Assembly: GCF_015278125.1 (NCBI RefSeq)
Contig: NZ_JADILO010000033.1
Coordinates: 1 to 47,110 of the forward strand
Direction: 5' to 3'
Length of the DNA stretch: 47,110 nucleotides
From: Vibrio fluminensis
GTDB lineage: Bacteria > Pseudomonadota > Gammaproteobacteria > Enterobacterales > Vibrionaceae
In this document: positions 26,591 through 35,636 of the stretch, piece after piece
Layout: each line of letters begins with the position of its first letter
How positions within the stretch are numbered: the first letter of the stretch is position 1
Made by a program: the position numbers and the translations under genes
The notes under the pieces: model-generated
What the model was told of the DNA's origin: nothing
The model's database searches: none
Seen by the model: only the letters and a program-made list of their open reading frames with translations

Positions 26591-26634
26591 ATACCTAATA
26601 ACTCATAAGCTTACTGAGTTAAGTTATTGGGTAT
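26591..26634. repeat. Imperfect inverted repeat upstream of the 161-aa gene
   Basis: The arms ATACCTAATAAC and, on the other strand, ATACCCAATAAC enclose TCA/TGA and a central AAGCTT. The structure spans 44 bases between the unknown gene and the symporter terminator. It may be a small mobile-repeat remnant or a regulatory hairpin. Confidence 0.5.
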
Positions 26635-26663
26635 AGAACTTTATTTAAACAGACTAAGAGGAA

Positions 26664-26690
26664 TAAAAAAGCCCCCGTAGGGGCTTTTGT
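26664..26690 (-). terminator. Symporter operon terminator
   Basis: On the reverse strand the stem AAGCCCC / GGGGCTT with a CTACG-type loop is followed by TTTTTTATT. It lies about 15 bases after the symporter stop. Confidence 0.9.
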
Positions 26691-26705
26691 GCTTTAGGTT
26701 AGATT

Positions 26706-28433
26706 TTAGTGGTCGACTGCGTCACCTGCACCAGCTGGTACACGTACGTGCTCAACCAGATCTTTCACTTCTTGTGGTGTTTCCGCGGTTACTTTCGATA
26801 CAGCGAATGCCACGATGAAGTTGAATAGCGCACCAATCGCACCGAATGCATTTGGTTCGATGCCGAAGAACCAGTTGCTACCCCAGCTTTCTAGGTAAGT
26901 CCAATCGGCAACAAATAGGATGCCTTTGTGTTGGAATACGTAGAATAGCGTCACACTGATACCTGCGATCATACCGGCAATCGCACCTTCTTTGTTGATG
27001 CTCTTGCTAAAGATACCCATCATCAATGCAGGGAAGATGGAGGATCCGGCAAGACCGAAGGCGAGGGCTACCGTACCGGCGGCAAAGCCTGGTGGATTGA
27101 GACCTAAGTAGCCTGCCACCGCAATGGCCACCGCCATCGATATCCGGCTAGCGAGTAGCTCTTTCTTCTCAGAAATATTTGGGTTGATAACGCCTTTAAT
27201 TAAGTCATGGGATATCGCCGAGGAGATAGCCAACAGTAGACCCGCTGCGGTAGACAGTGCCGCTGCCAGACCACCCGCTGCGACAAGTGCGATTACCCAG
27301 TTAGGCAGTTTCGCAATCTCAGGGTTAGCCAGTACCATGATGTCACGGTCAACTTTCAACTCATTGGTGGCTGGGTTTGAGGTGTACTCAATCAGACCAT
27401 CATTGTTTTTGTCATCGAAGCCTAGTAGACCTGTTTTTTCCCAGTTCTTGAACCAGTCAGGACGCTCATCATAAGCAAGGTGCTGACCAGGAGCAGGATT
27501 CACAGTATCCATTAGGTTTAGACGAGCCATCGCAGATACAGCAGGAGCTGTTGTGTATAGGATTGCGATGAATAGTAGCGCGTAACCTGCTGACGTTCGT
27601 GCATCACGTACTTTAGGTACAGTGAAGAAACGGATGATTACGTGCGGTAGACCTGCGGTACCAATCATTAGTGACATGGTGTAGACGAACATGTTGAGTG
27701 TATCGCCACGAACTTGTGTGGTGTATTCACTAAAGCCAAGTTCTGTCACCACCTGATCGAGCCGGTCGAGTAGATAGACATCGGTGCCGGAAATGGTACT
27801 CCCAAGCCCGATTTGTGGCAGAGGGTGACCAGTTAGCTGCAGAGAGATAAAGATTGCAGGGATAGTGTAAGCAAGAATGAGTACGCAATATTGAGCAATC
27901 TGCGTGTACGTAATACCTTTCATGCCGCCCATTACCGCGTACATAAATACGATACACATACCGATCAGTAGACCTGTTGAGTAATCAACTTCTAGGAAAC
28001 GACCAAATGCTACACCCACACCTTTCATCTGACCGATAACGTAAGTTACCGAGGCGATGATAAGACACACAACCGCAACGATACGTGCAGTGTTTGAGTA
28101 GAAGCGTTCGCCCACGAATTCTGGCACGGTAAACTTACCAAACTTACGTAGGTAAGGGGCCAGTAGTAGAGCAAGTAGTACGTAACCACCAGTCCAACCC
28201 ATTAGGAATACGGAACCACCGTAGCCCATAAACGCAATTAGACCCGCCATTGAAATGAACGATGCTGCTGACATCCAGTCAGCGGCTGTCGCCATGCCGT
28301 TTGCAATTGGGTTTACACCGCCGCCAGCAACGTAGAATTCTTTCGTTGAGCCAGCACGAGCCCAGATTGCAATACCTATGTAGAGGATAAATGTCGCCCC
28401 TACAACTAGGTAAGTGATAGTTTTCAAATCCAT
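26706..28433 (-). CDS. actP: Sodium:solute symporter large subunit (cation/acetate symporter type)
   Basis: A 575-aa inner-membrane protein of the sodium:solute symporter family with about 13 transmembrane segments. It resembles ActP but belongs to the larger subtype that pairs with a DUF4212 small subunit. The core APYLRKFGKFTVPEFVGERF and the segment GGLAAALSTAAGLLLAISS are typical. A periplasmic or loop insertion near residue 320-345 contains DDKNNDGLIEY, which looks like part of an EF-hand loop. Context (acs, crbS, crbR) supports acetate uptake, though substrate is inferred. It starts 12 bases after the small-subunit gene. Confidence 0.88.
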   Translation of the reverse strand: MDLKTITYLVVGATFILYIGIAIWARAGSTKEFYVAGGGVNPIANGMATAADWMSAASFISMAGLIAFMGYGGSVFLMGWTGGYVLLALLLAPYLRKFGKFTVPEFVGERFYSNTARIVAVVCLIIASVTYVIGQMKGVGVAFGRFLEVDYSTGLLIGMCIVFMYAVMGGMKGITYTQIAQYCVLILAYTIPAIFISLQLTGHPLPQIGLGSTISGTDVYLLDRLDQVVTELGFSEYTTQVRGDTLNMFVYTMSLMIGTAGLPHVIIRFFTVPKVRDARTSAGYALLFIAILYTTAPAVSAMARLNLMDTVNPAPGQHLAYDERPDWFKNWEKTGLLGFDDKNNDGLIEYTSNPATNELKVDRDIMVLANPEIAKLPNWVIALVAAGGLAAALSTAAGLLLAISSAISHDLIKGVINPNISEKKELLASRISMAVAIAVAGYLGLNPPGFAAGTVALAFGLAGSSIFPALMMGIFSKSINKEGAIAGMIAGISVTLFYVFQHKGILFVADWTYLESWGSNWFFGIEPNAFGAIGALFNFIVAFAVSKVTAETPQEVKDLVEHVRVPAGAGDAVDH

Positions 28434-28445
28434 CTGAGCTACTCC

Positions 28446-28709
28446 TTACTCATCTACATTAAATTCGCGGTCGATCTGACGCATCTTCCACGCATAGTAG
28501 AAAATGATCCCTAGGAAGGTATAGATGGAGCCTTGTTGAGCAAACCAGAAGCCAAGTTTGTAGCCACCAATCTGGAATTGGTTAAGCACATCAACAAATA
28601 AGATGCCACAGCCAAAAGATACGAAGAACCAAACAACCATTAAACCGATCATTAGTCTTACGTTCTTTTCCCAATAGGCTTTGGCTCGTTCCTGACTTTC
28701 AAACGCCAT
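28446..28709 (-). CDS. DUF4212 sodium/substrate symporter small subunit
   Basis: An 87-aa membrane protein with two hydrophobic segments and the family features AKAYWEKNVRLM and GFWFAQQGSIYTFL. DUF4212 proteins are always encoded beside a large sodium:solute symporter, as here, and are presumed to be its partner. I start at the ATG preceded by AAGGAGA; an upstream in-frame codon at 28727 would run through the ribosome-binding site. It is the first gene of the two-gene operon. Confidence 0.92.
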   Translation of the reverse strand: MAFESQERAKAYWEKNVRLMIGLMVVWFFVSFGCGILFVDVLNQFQIGGYKLGFWFAQQGSIYTFLGIIFYYAWKMRQIDREFNVDE

Positions 28710-28926
28710 TGCCGTCTCCTTACGCATGTTTGTTGTTAAGAATTTGTTTCACGATTTACAATAGCAGCGTCGTAACAAGATCTCTTTTCAACTTTAGTCG
28801 GCAATGTTTTTTGATTAAATTGTTTTAAAACATGAGCTTAAAATATTTACTGGCATTTTATGAATGTTAATTTTGTGTTAACTAAGCCAAAGGTCTAATG
28901 CTGTAGCACCAGTAATGGTGGATCGA

Positions 28927-29553
28927 TCACACAAAATAGAAGTCGCGAATCCCCATTAATAGATTATTCAGTGCAACAGCTGCCAAAATCAGCCCCATGA
29001 CACGGCTAATGATCGCCGCGCCTACGCTACCGATCAGCTTGTGGATATGGCTAGCCATTAACAGAAATAACAGTGTAATGATCAATACGGAGAGCATGAC
29101 ACCGGCGGTGATTGCTTGGTCGATAAGTGAGTAGCGGTGGTTATCGGTCAGCATCACAATTGCCATCATGGCACCCGGAGAGGCAATCGAAGGCATTGCG
29201 AGAGGGTAGACGGCGAGATCAGCTAATTCAGAGTGGCTTAATTCTTGGGTCAATTTTTTTTCTTGATCGGGCTTACTCTCCCCAAAGATCATGGTGAGTG
29301 CAAACAGGAGTAACACTAACCCACCCGCTGCTTGAAAAGCAGGCAACGGAATTTGCATCGCTTCCAGTAACAATTGACCGGCAATTAAGAAAAACAGCAA
29401 CAAACCGGTTGCGATGGCGACAGCCTTGAGTGCCACGAGGCGGCGCTGTTTAACAGACAAATGTTGAGTTTGTGATAAGTAAACAGGCACGGTTCCGACC
29501 GGATCGATGACTGCCCACAAGACGACGAATTGAGTAAGCACAATACTAAGCAA
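28927..29553 (-). CDS. MarC family integral membrane protein
   Basis: A 208-aa protein with about six transmembrane segments, matching the MarC/YhgN family (VIDPVGTVPVYLS near the N-terminus; PLAMPSIASPGAMMAI in the middle). The family is often called NAAT transporter, but function is not firmly established; the old link to multiple antibiotic resistance is not supported. It is transcribed alone between the symporter pair and the MITE-like element. Confidence 0.9.
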   Translation of the reverse strand: MLSIVLTQFVVLWAVIDPVGTVPVYLSQTQHLSVKQRRLVALKAVAIATGLLLFFLIAGQLLLEAMQIPLPAFQAAGGLVLLLFALTMIFGESKPDQEKKLTQELSHSELADLAVYPLAMPSIASPGAMMAIVMLTDNHRYSLIDQAITAGVMLSVLIITLLFLLMASHIHKLIGSVGAAIISRVMGLILAAVALNNLLMGIRDFYFV

Positions 29554-29570
29554 AGTGATCTCCCAGAGTT

Positions 29571-29733
29571 ATACCAATCAGCATAAGTCTTTGATCATTC
29601 TTGCTGATTAAAATCGCTGATAACGTTGTTGCAGATTTTGTAATTAGAATAACTAGTTATCGGCAATCTGCGCCTAGTTCTAAGCGATTTTCCTTGCGCA
29701 ATTTTCTGACCACTTACTTATCCTGATTGGTAT
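29571..29733. mobile_element. MITE-like palindromic element
   Basis: A 163-bp non-coding element bounded by 18-bp terminal inverted repeats that match at 17 positions: ATACCAATCAGCATAAGT on the left and, reverse-complemented, ATACCAATCAGGATAAGT on the right. Subterminal AAAATCGCT / AGCGATTTT also pair, about 40 bases from each end, so the whole unit is a long imperfect palindrome. There is no open frame inside. The ends starting ATACCAATC are of the type seen in many Vibrio and related marine genomes. A clear target duplication is not visible beyond a possible TA. Confidence 0.75.
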
Positions 29734-29909
29734 TAGTTAGATGGGTGAGACTATTGTGACGTGAGAACCCACTCAAATTGCCATCGGGCAAAAAGGCGAG
29801 CTATAACGATACGAATTATCTCAGGAATTAACAGAGGGATAGGTGTGTTAAAACACCAACAAGCTAAGTGTAGCAAAAGTCATGCAAGAGAAAGTTAGCG
29901 TTGAGTGAA
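29734..29909. other. Non-coding stretch between the MITE-like element and crbR
   Basis: With the MITE-like element this makes a 356-base gap between the MarC-family gene and the crbR stop. It holds no gene I can support and only a short GGTGT/ACACC hairpin; no typical terminator for crbR is visible. Confidence 0.4.
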
Positions 29910-30545
29910 TTAACCTTCAGACTCAAGCTGCTGCAATAAAATTACCGCTTGAGTTCGGTTTTTTACTCCGAGCTTACGGAAAATCGCCGTCATATGCGCT
30001 TTGATGGTCGCTTCAGATACATTGAGTTCGTACGCGATCTGTTTGTTGAGCAAGCCATCAGACAGCATGCCCAGTACCTTGTATTGCTGCGGTGTCAGGG
30101 TGGCAATTTTTTCCGCGAGATCGGTACACGCTGCGTTATTGGTAATGGATCCCTCGGGGAAGAAAGGTTCGCCATTGAGTACCTGATTGAGCGCACTGAT
30201 CAGCTCGCGCATATCGCTCGATTTAGGGATAAAACCAAACGCACCGTGGCTTTTCACTTGAGTGACAACCGATGGTTCTTCACTGGCGGAAACGACGACA
30301 ATCGGTAGATCAGGGTATTCAGCTCGAAGCTGAATTAAGCCTGACATGCCATTTGCCCCCGGCATTTTTAGATCAAGTAACAACAGATCCGGATCCGACT
30401 CTTTCGCCAACAATGTTAGCAGTGCTTCCAACGAGTCCGCTTCAAGCAAGTTCGCGCCACTGATAGCCATATGAATGGCTTGAAACAAGGCATTTCGAAA
30501 TAGCGGGTGGTCGTCAGCAATAATAATCGTGTAAGTCGAATCCAT
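29910..30545 (-). CDS. crbR: Response regulator CrbR (NarL/LuxR type)
   Basis: A 211-aa two-component regulator. The receiver domain has acidic D11-D12, phosphoacceptor D58 in LLLDLKMPG and a KSS switch lysine region. The C-terminal LuxR-type HTH is LTPQQYKVLGMLSDGLLNKQIAYELNVSEATIKAH without need of a longer quote. I start at the ATG of MDSTYTIII rather than a GTG four codons upstream. Pairing with CrbS is inferred from the known CrbS-CrbR acetate-switch system of V. cholerae and from the position beside the symporter genes; activation of acs and the symporter operon is expected. Confidence 0.87.
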   Translation of the reverse strand: MDSTYTIIIADDHPLFRNALFQAIHMAISGANLLEADSLEALLTLLAKESDPDLLLLDLKMPGANGMSGLIQLRAEYPDLPIVVVSASEEPSVVTQVKSHGAFGFIPKSSDMRELISALNQVLNGEPFFPEGSITNNAACTDLAEKIATLTPQQYKVLGMLSDGLLNKQIAYELNVSEATIKAHMTAIFRKLGVKNRTQAVILLQQLESEG

Positions 30546-30655
30546 GACGTTAATCACTTATTGTTATTTGGTTAATAGAATTATTATGTTGTTTGACTGA
30601 TTGAACAATGTTTGTACGCTAAAAGTCTGAACTAAATCGACTTTTGTCTTAGAAA

Positions 30656-30686
30656 TAAAAACGCCCCAGACAAACTGGGGCGTTTA
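30656..30686 (-). terminator. dsbD terminator
   Basis: On the reverse strand the stem AAACGCCCCA / TGGGGCGTTT with a 7-base loop is followed by TTTTATTT. It lies about 20 bases after the dsbD stop. Confidence 0.9.
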
Positions 30687-30704
30687 ACTTAACCATGATT
30701 GCGC

Positions 30705-32513
30705 TTAGAGCTGGTGGTTATCAAGATGCTGAATGAAGCTTGGCGCATCCATAAAACCAGTAATGCGAGCATTAACTAAGTGCTGACCACTGTGGTCCCA
30801 AAACTCGATAGTCGGCAGTCCAAGTACGTTAAGGCGCTGAAGTAATTCAATATCTTGCATCTGATTTTTCGTTACATCGGCTTGCAGCAAGATGAAGTCT
30901 TGCAACTTGGCTTCGACTTCTGGCGTATGGAAGGTGTATTTTTCAAACTCTTTACAGGCGACACACCAGTCTGCGTAGTAGTCGAGCATCACAGGTTTAC
31001 CTGCTTGTTTCGCTTTTGCCAGTTGTGCTTCCAGCTCGCTGACTGTCGTAATCTTGATAAACTCAACTCGCGCTTGATGCTCTTGTGAGGGTGGGTTTAT
31101 CCAGGTGCTGTATAGCGGTTGTACCGAAGTGACTAAGCCAAGTACCGCGATAATGCCGACCATGCTCTGCTTCCACCCACCAAATGTGAGGCTGTTTTTT
31201 ACATGGTAGAGCCAACCAAACGCCGCAATACCGAGCACAGACCAAAGTGTCGTCGCCCAACTCTCTGGCAAGATACGTTCAAGTAAGAAAATCGGCGCAG
31301 CAAGGAGCACGAAACCAAACAGGATTTTAACGCGATCCATCCAGCCGCCGGCTTTTGGTAGCAGTTTGTTGCCAAACACTGCCGCGAGCATCAGTGGAAT
31401 ACCCATGCCTAATGCCAGAGCATAGAGTGCCACCGCGCCAGTCAGAAGATCGCCACTTTGTGCAACATAAAGTAGAGCACCAGAAAGCGGCGCTGTTGTG
31501 CAAGGTGAGCAGACTAAGCCTGATATCGCCCCCATTGCAAATACGCCAGCGTTGCTGCCACCTTGCTGTTTGTTACTTAAACCACTTAGCCAAGTTTGCA
31601 CACTGGCAGGCAGTTGTAAGGTGTAAGCACCAAACATCGACAGGGCAAGAGCAACGAACATGATGCTAAGACCAATCAATACATATGGATGTTGCATCGC
31701 CGCTTGAAATTGCATGCCAGCGGAAGCCACGACTAACCCCAGCAGGGTATAAGTGAGCGCCATACCTTGCACATAAATAAACGATAAGCTTAGTGCTCGG
31801 CGATGGCTGAGCTTGCCACTGCCTAATACGATGCTAGTAAGAATTGGGTACATCGGTAGTACGCATGGTGTGAAAGCCAGACCAACCCCCAAAGCTAAAA
31901 ATAGCAGTGGTGTCCACCAGTTATCGGCAAGCTTGCTGGCAAGAGAGCTCTCTTGTGACTGCGGTGCGCTTGATTGAGTCGCAGTGGTTTGAGCTGTTGC
32001 GGTGTCTGTTTCTGACTTTAAGTTATCAGTTGCGCTTTTAGCGGGTTCAGACTTGCTCGCGACGAAAGGCTCAACATCAATAATTCGTGTTTCTGGTGGG
32101 TAGCAAAAACCGGCTTTGGCACATCCTTGGTATTGGATGATCAAACGCGCGCCAGTTTGAAATTGTTCAAGTGGCACTTCTACAAATAGCGGTTCGGTAT
32201 AGATGTGTACGTCACCAAAAAACTCATCTGTGTATGGCTTACCATTGCGCATGGTGAGCTCGCCAATAGTGACATTTTCTGCGCTAACGGAGATTCGTTC
32301 TTGGTATAGGTAATAGTCCGGTTTGACCTGCCAGTCGAGGAAAACACGGTTGCCTTGTTGAAAATGGTTGAATGGGAATGCTTCATCAACCGGCACAAAG
32401 CGGTTGTTGTCAGTGGCAAAGCTTGGGGTGCCGCTGTTGTTGTTAAACAGCGCCATCGCGGGTGTCGCCACGACACTTAGGCATAAAATCAGAATGGAAA
32501 AAACTGAGCGCAT
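30705..32513 (-). CDS. dsbD: Protein-disulfide reductase DsbD
   Basis: A 602-aa inner-membrane protein that carries electrons from cytosolic thioredoxin to periplasmic DsbC, DsbG and CcmG. A signal peptide (1-21, ending PAMA) precedes the alpha domain with the cysteine pair in GCAKAGFCYPP. A linker rich in Ser/Thr/Ala leads to the eight-segment membrane domain with FTPCVLPMYP and VCSPCTTAP. The C-terminal thioredoxin-like domain has C517 and C520 in ADWCVACKEF. All six catalytic cysteines are present. Confidence 0.97.
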   Translation of the reverse strand: MRSVFSILILCLSVVATPAMALFNNNSGTPSFATDNNRFVPVDEAFPFNHFQQGNRVFLDWQVKPDYYLYQERISVSAENVTIGELTMRNGKPYTDEFFGDVHIYTEPLFVEVPLEQFQTGARLIIQYQGCAKAGFCYPPETRIIDVEPFVASKSEPAKSATDNLKSETDTATAQTTATQSSAPQSQESSLASKLADNWWTPLLFLALGVGLAFTPCVLPMYPILTSIVLGSGKLSHRRALSLSFIYVQGMALTYTLLGLVVASAGMQFQAAMQHPYVLIGLSIMFVALALSMFGAYTLQLPASVQTWLSGLSNKQQGGSNAGVFAMGAISGLVCSPCTTAPLSGALLYVAQSGDLLTGAVALYALALGMGIPLMLAAVFGNKLLPKAGGWMDRVKILFGFVLLAAPIFLLERILPESWATTLWSVLGIAAFGWLYHVKNSLTFGGWKQSMVGIIAVLGLVTSVQPLYSTWINPPSQEHQARVEFIKITTVSELEAQLAKAKQAGKPVMLDYYADWCVACKEFEKYTFHTPEVEAKLQDFILLQADVTKNQMQDIELLQRLNVLGLPTIEFWDHSGQHLVNARITGFMDAPSFIQHLDNHQL

Positions 32514-32665
32514 ATAAAAATCACTTAATTTAACTTGCGGGTATTTTACGTACAGGTTGGATTTTTATCCAATGCAACCTTCATTTGACTTTATAGGACA
32601 GAGAAAACAGCCAAATAGTTTCAGTATTGAGGCTTTTTATTGTCGAGTGATGAGTGTAAGGGGAA

Positions 32666-32692
32666 AGAAAAAAGGCGCCGCAGCGCCTTTTG
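32666..32692 (-). terminator. dcuA terminator
   Basis: On the reverse strand the stem AAAGGCGCTG / CGGCGCCTTT is followed by TTTCTTTCC. It lies about 45 bases after the dcuA stop. Confidence 0.85.
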
Positions 32693-32736
32693 AGATGTTG
32701 TGTTGACTTGAGTTTCGTCAGTTTGTGCGAGGTGAG

Positions 32737-34044
32737 TTAAATCACCATGCCGCCAAAGATAAAACCGAGCGTCACCGCAGAGGTAATCGTGACCACACCC
32801 GGAATAAAGAATGGGTGGTTGAATACATACTTACCAATGCGCGTTGAGCCAGTGTCATCCATTTCTACTGCGGCGAGTAGAGTGGGATAGGTAGGCAGAA
32901 CGAATAGGGCACTGACGGCGGCAAATGATGCAACGGCCGTTAGCGGTGCCACACCAATTGCAAGCGCTGCTGGCATGAGTGCAACCGTGGTCGCCCCTTG
33001 AGAGTAGAGCAGCATCGAGGCGAAAAATAGCACCAGCGCGAGCATCCATGGGTAATCTGCTAACAGTTCACCTGCGAGCTCTTTAATGCCATCAACGTGT
33101 GCGTTAACAAATGTTGCACCAAGCCAAGCCACACCAAGAACACACACACAAGCTGTCATACCTGATCGGAAGGTGCTGGCAGATGGAATTTGGTTGGCAT
33201 CAATTTTCGTGGTCATCACAATCACAGCTGCCGCGGCTAGCATAACGGTCATGATCGCTTCATTACGACCAAGTGCAGGGTTATCAATAAGACCGATTGA
33301 GTCAGAGATCATCGCTGCGTAACACACCACAAGCGCGATTGCGGTTAAGAAAATGTAGGTCGCTTTTTTTGCTGTCGGCAGGATGTCACGTTTTTCTTCG
33401 CTGGCAAGCTTGATAAGACCCTGTTCCAAACGTTGTTGGTAGATAGGATCATCTTTGAGTTCGCTGCCCATGAAGTTCGCGACGAATGCGCCGATCATAC
33501 AAGCGATGAAAGTGGTTGGAATGCACACTGCCAGCAGCGTGAGGTAATCAACACCAACTGGTGCTAGCATCGCCGCGAAAGCCACTACCGCCGCTGAAAT
33601 TGGCGAAGCTGTGATAGCGATTTGTGATGCAATGACCGCGATAGACAGTGGGCGAGACGGGCGCACGCCTTGACCTTTTGCTACTTCTGCAATCACAGGT
33701 AAGGTTGAAAATGCGGTGTGACCTGTACCTGCCATAAGCGTCATTAGAAAAGTCACAATTGGCGCATAGAAGGTGATTCGCTTAGGATTTTTACGCAGAA
33801 AGTTTTCCGCGACTTGTACTAGCCACTCTAAACCACCGGCGACTTGCATGGCTGCGATAGCGGTAATCACCGACATGATGATTAAAATTACATCGATTGG
33901 GATGAACGCTTGGCTGGTTGGTACACCTAATCCCAGTGATAGAGCGATAACACCAGCACCACCTGCGAAACCAATGCCAATGCCCCCGATTCTTGCTCCC
34001 AAGAAAATAAAGAGCAGAACGACGAACAGTTCGACTGCTACCAT
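32737..34044 (-). CDS. dcuA: Anaerobic C4-dicarboxylate transporter DcuA
   Basis: A 435-aa inner-membrane exchanger for aspartate, fumarate, malate and succinate. Sequence follows E. coli DcuA (433 aa) from end to end: LGARIGGIGIGFAGGAGV at the start, SQIAITASPISAAVVAF in the middle, and FNHPFFIPG near the C-terminus. It lies downstream of aspA on the same strand, the usual aspA-dcuA pairing, with a terminator between that may be partly read through. Confidence 0.96.
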   Translation of the reverse strand: MVAVELFVVLLFIFLGARIGGIGIGFAGGAGVIALSLGLGVPTSQAFIPIDVILIIMSVITAIAAMQVAGGLEWLVQVAENFLRKNPKRITFYAPIVTFLMTLMAGTGHTAFSTLPVIAEVAKGQGVRPSRPLSIAVIASQIAITASPISAAVVAFAAMLAPVGVDYLTLLAVCIPTTFIACMIGAFVANFMGSELKDDPIYQQRLEQGLIKLASEEKRDILPTAKKATYIFLTAIALVVCYAAMISDSIGLIDNPALGRNEAIMTVMLAAAAVIVMTTKIDANQIPSASTFRSGMTACVCVLGVAWLGATFVNAHVDGIKELAGELLADYPWMLALVLFFASMLLYSQGATTVALMPAALAIGVAPLTAVASFAAVSALFVLPTYPTLLAAVEMDDTGSTRIGKYVFNHPFFIPGVVTITSAVTLGFIFGGMVI

Positions 34045-34161
34045 AAAATGACCCCCGTCTTTTTAAGTTTTATTCCATGATGTTAGCGGCATAAGCAAAA
34101 AGTGCTTAGGCAAAACGCGCAATACACCACAAGGTAAATTTAATCGCCAAATTGCGGCGTT

Positions 34162-34188
34162 AAAAAAGGGTCCTTGCGGGACCCTTCT
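34162..34188 (-). terminator. aspA terminator (aspA-dcuA gap)
   Basis: On the reverse strand the stem AAGGGTCC / GGACCCTT with a short CGCAA loop is followed by TTTTAACG. It lies 10 bases after the aspA stop. Confidence 0.88.
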
Positions 34189-34196
34189 GGTATTTG

Positions 34197-35636
34197 TTAT
34201 TCGTAACGTTTGGCTTTATACGTTGGATGCATGAAGTTTTCAACGCAAAGGATCTCGTCAAGCTCCTCGGCGGTCAATAATCCGCGATCCAGCACCACTT
34301 CGCGCACGCTCTTACCGGTTTCTGCACAGATTTTGCCCACGATGTCGCCTTCATGGTGACCAATGTATGGGTTTAGGTAAGTAACGATACCGATTGAGTT
34401 GTAAACGTAGTTCTCACAGATTTCTTTGTTCACTGTGATGCCGTCAATACACTTGTCACGTAGGTTCACACATGCGTTGTGTAGCAAAGAGATAGACTCA
34501 AACATGCTTTGTGCGATAACCGGTTCCATTACGTTCAGCTGTAGCTGACCGCCTTCTGCGGCAAATGAGATGGTGTTGTCGTTGCCGAGTACTTTAAAGC
34601 ACACTTGGTTTACCACTTCTGGAATTACCGGGTTTACTTTTGCTGGCATGATTGATGAACCTGCTTGTAGTTCAGGTAGGTTCAACTCATTTAGACCTGA
34701 GCGCGGACCAGAAGAAAGAAGACGTAAGTCGTTACAGATCTTAGACAGTTTAACCGCTAGGCGTTTTAGGGCGCCATGCGTCATTACGTAAGCGCCACAG
34801 TCTGATGTCGCTTCAATCAAGTCTTCAGCTGGCACGACTTCTAAGCCAGTGACTTCACTTAGGTGTTTTACCGCAAGACCTTGGTAACCAGCAGGTGCGT
34901 TTAGACCTGTACCGATGGCTGTTGCACCTAGGTTGATTTCAAGCAGTAGCTTTGAGGTGTAGTCTAGAGCACGAATCTCTTCGTTTAGTGTCACTGCCCA
35001 TGCGTGGAACTCTTGACCAACGGTCATTGGTACTGCGTCTTGAAGCTGAGTACGGCCCATTTTAAGCACGCCTTTAAACTCTTGAGCTTTCAGTTCAAAT
35101 GCGCCTTTTAGGTACTCAATTGCGTCCATTAGTTTATGTACGCTGTTGTAAACTGCGATACGGAAACCGGTTGGGTAAGCACAGTTGGTTGATTGGCTCT
35201 TGTTTACGTGATCATTTGGGTTGATGAAGTGGTATTCACCTTTCTCTTTACCCATCAGTTCAAGCGCAACGTTAGCAATCACTTCGTTGGTGTTCATGTT
35301 TACCGAAGTGCCCGCGCCGCCTTGGAAGACGTCTGATGGGAATTGATCCATGCACTTACCTGTTTCAAGGATCAAATCACACGCTTGAAGAATGTAATCA
35401 GCCACTTCTTTTGGAATTGCGCCTAGCTCTTTGTTGGCTAGTGCTGCAGCTTTCTTCGTCATCACCATACCGCGCACAAATTCAGGCACATCTGAAATGG
35501 TCATGTTAGAAATGTTGAAGTTTTCGATTGCGCGTAGCGTGTGGATACCGTAGTAGGCATCTGCTGGAACGTGACGCTCGCCCAGTAGATCTTCTTCGAT
35601 ACGAGTAGCTGAATTAGTCGCTGTAAGGGTAGCCAT
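34197..35636 (-). CDS. aspA: Aspartate ammonia-lyase
   Basis: A 479-aa homotetrameric lyase converting aspartate to fumarate and ammonia, feeding fumarate respiration and nitrogen release. The catalytic-loop signature GSSIMPAKVNP and the motif GATAIGTGLNAPAGYQGLA are intact. One oddity: the substrate-binding motif usually written STNDAYP reads STNCAYP here, with Cys at 152 where Asp is expected. Length matches E. coli AspA (478). It is upstream of dcuA and divergent from fxsA. Confidence 0.97.
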   Translation of the reverse strand: MATLTATNSATRIEEDLLGERHVPADAYYGIHTLRAIENFNISNMTISDVPEFVRGMVMTKKAAALANKELGAIPKEVADYILQACDLILETGKCMDQFPSDVFQGGAGTSVNMNTNEVIANVALELMGKEKGEYHFINPNDHVNKSQSTNCAYPTGFRIAVYNSVHKLMDAIEYLKGAFELKAQEFKGVLKMGRTQLQDAVPMTVGQEFHAWAVTLNEEIRALDYTSKLLLEINLGATAIGTGLNAPAGYQGLAVKHLSEVTGLEVVPAEDLIEATSDCGAYVMTHGALKRLAVKLSKICNDLRLLSSGPRSGLNELNLPELQAGSSIMPAKVNPVIPEVVNQVCFKVLGNDNTISFAAEGGQLQLNVMEPVIAQSMFESISLLHNACVNLRDKCIDGITVNKEICENYVYNSIGIVTYLNPYIGHHEGDIVGKICAETGKSVREVVLDRGLLTAEELDEILCVENFMHPTYKAKRYE

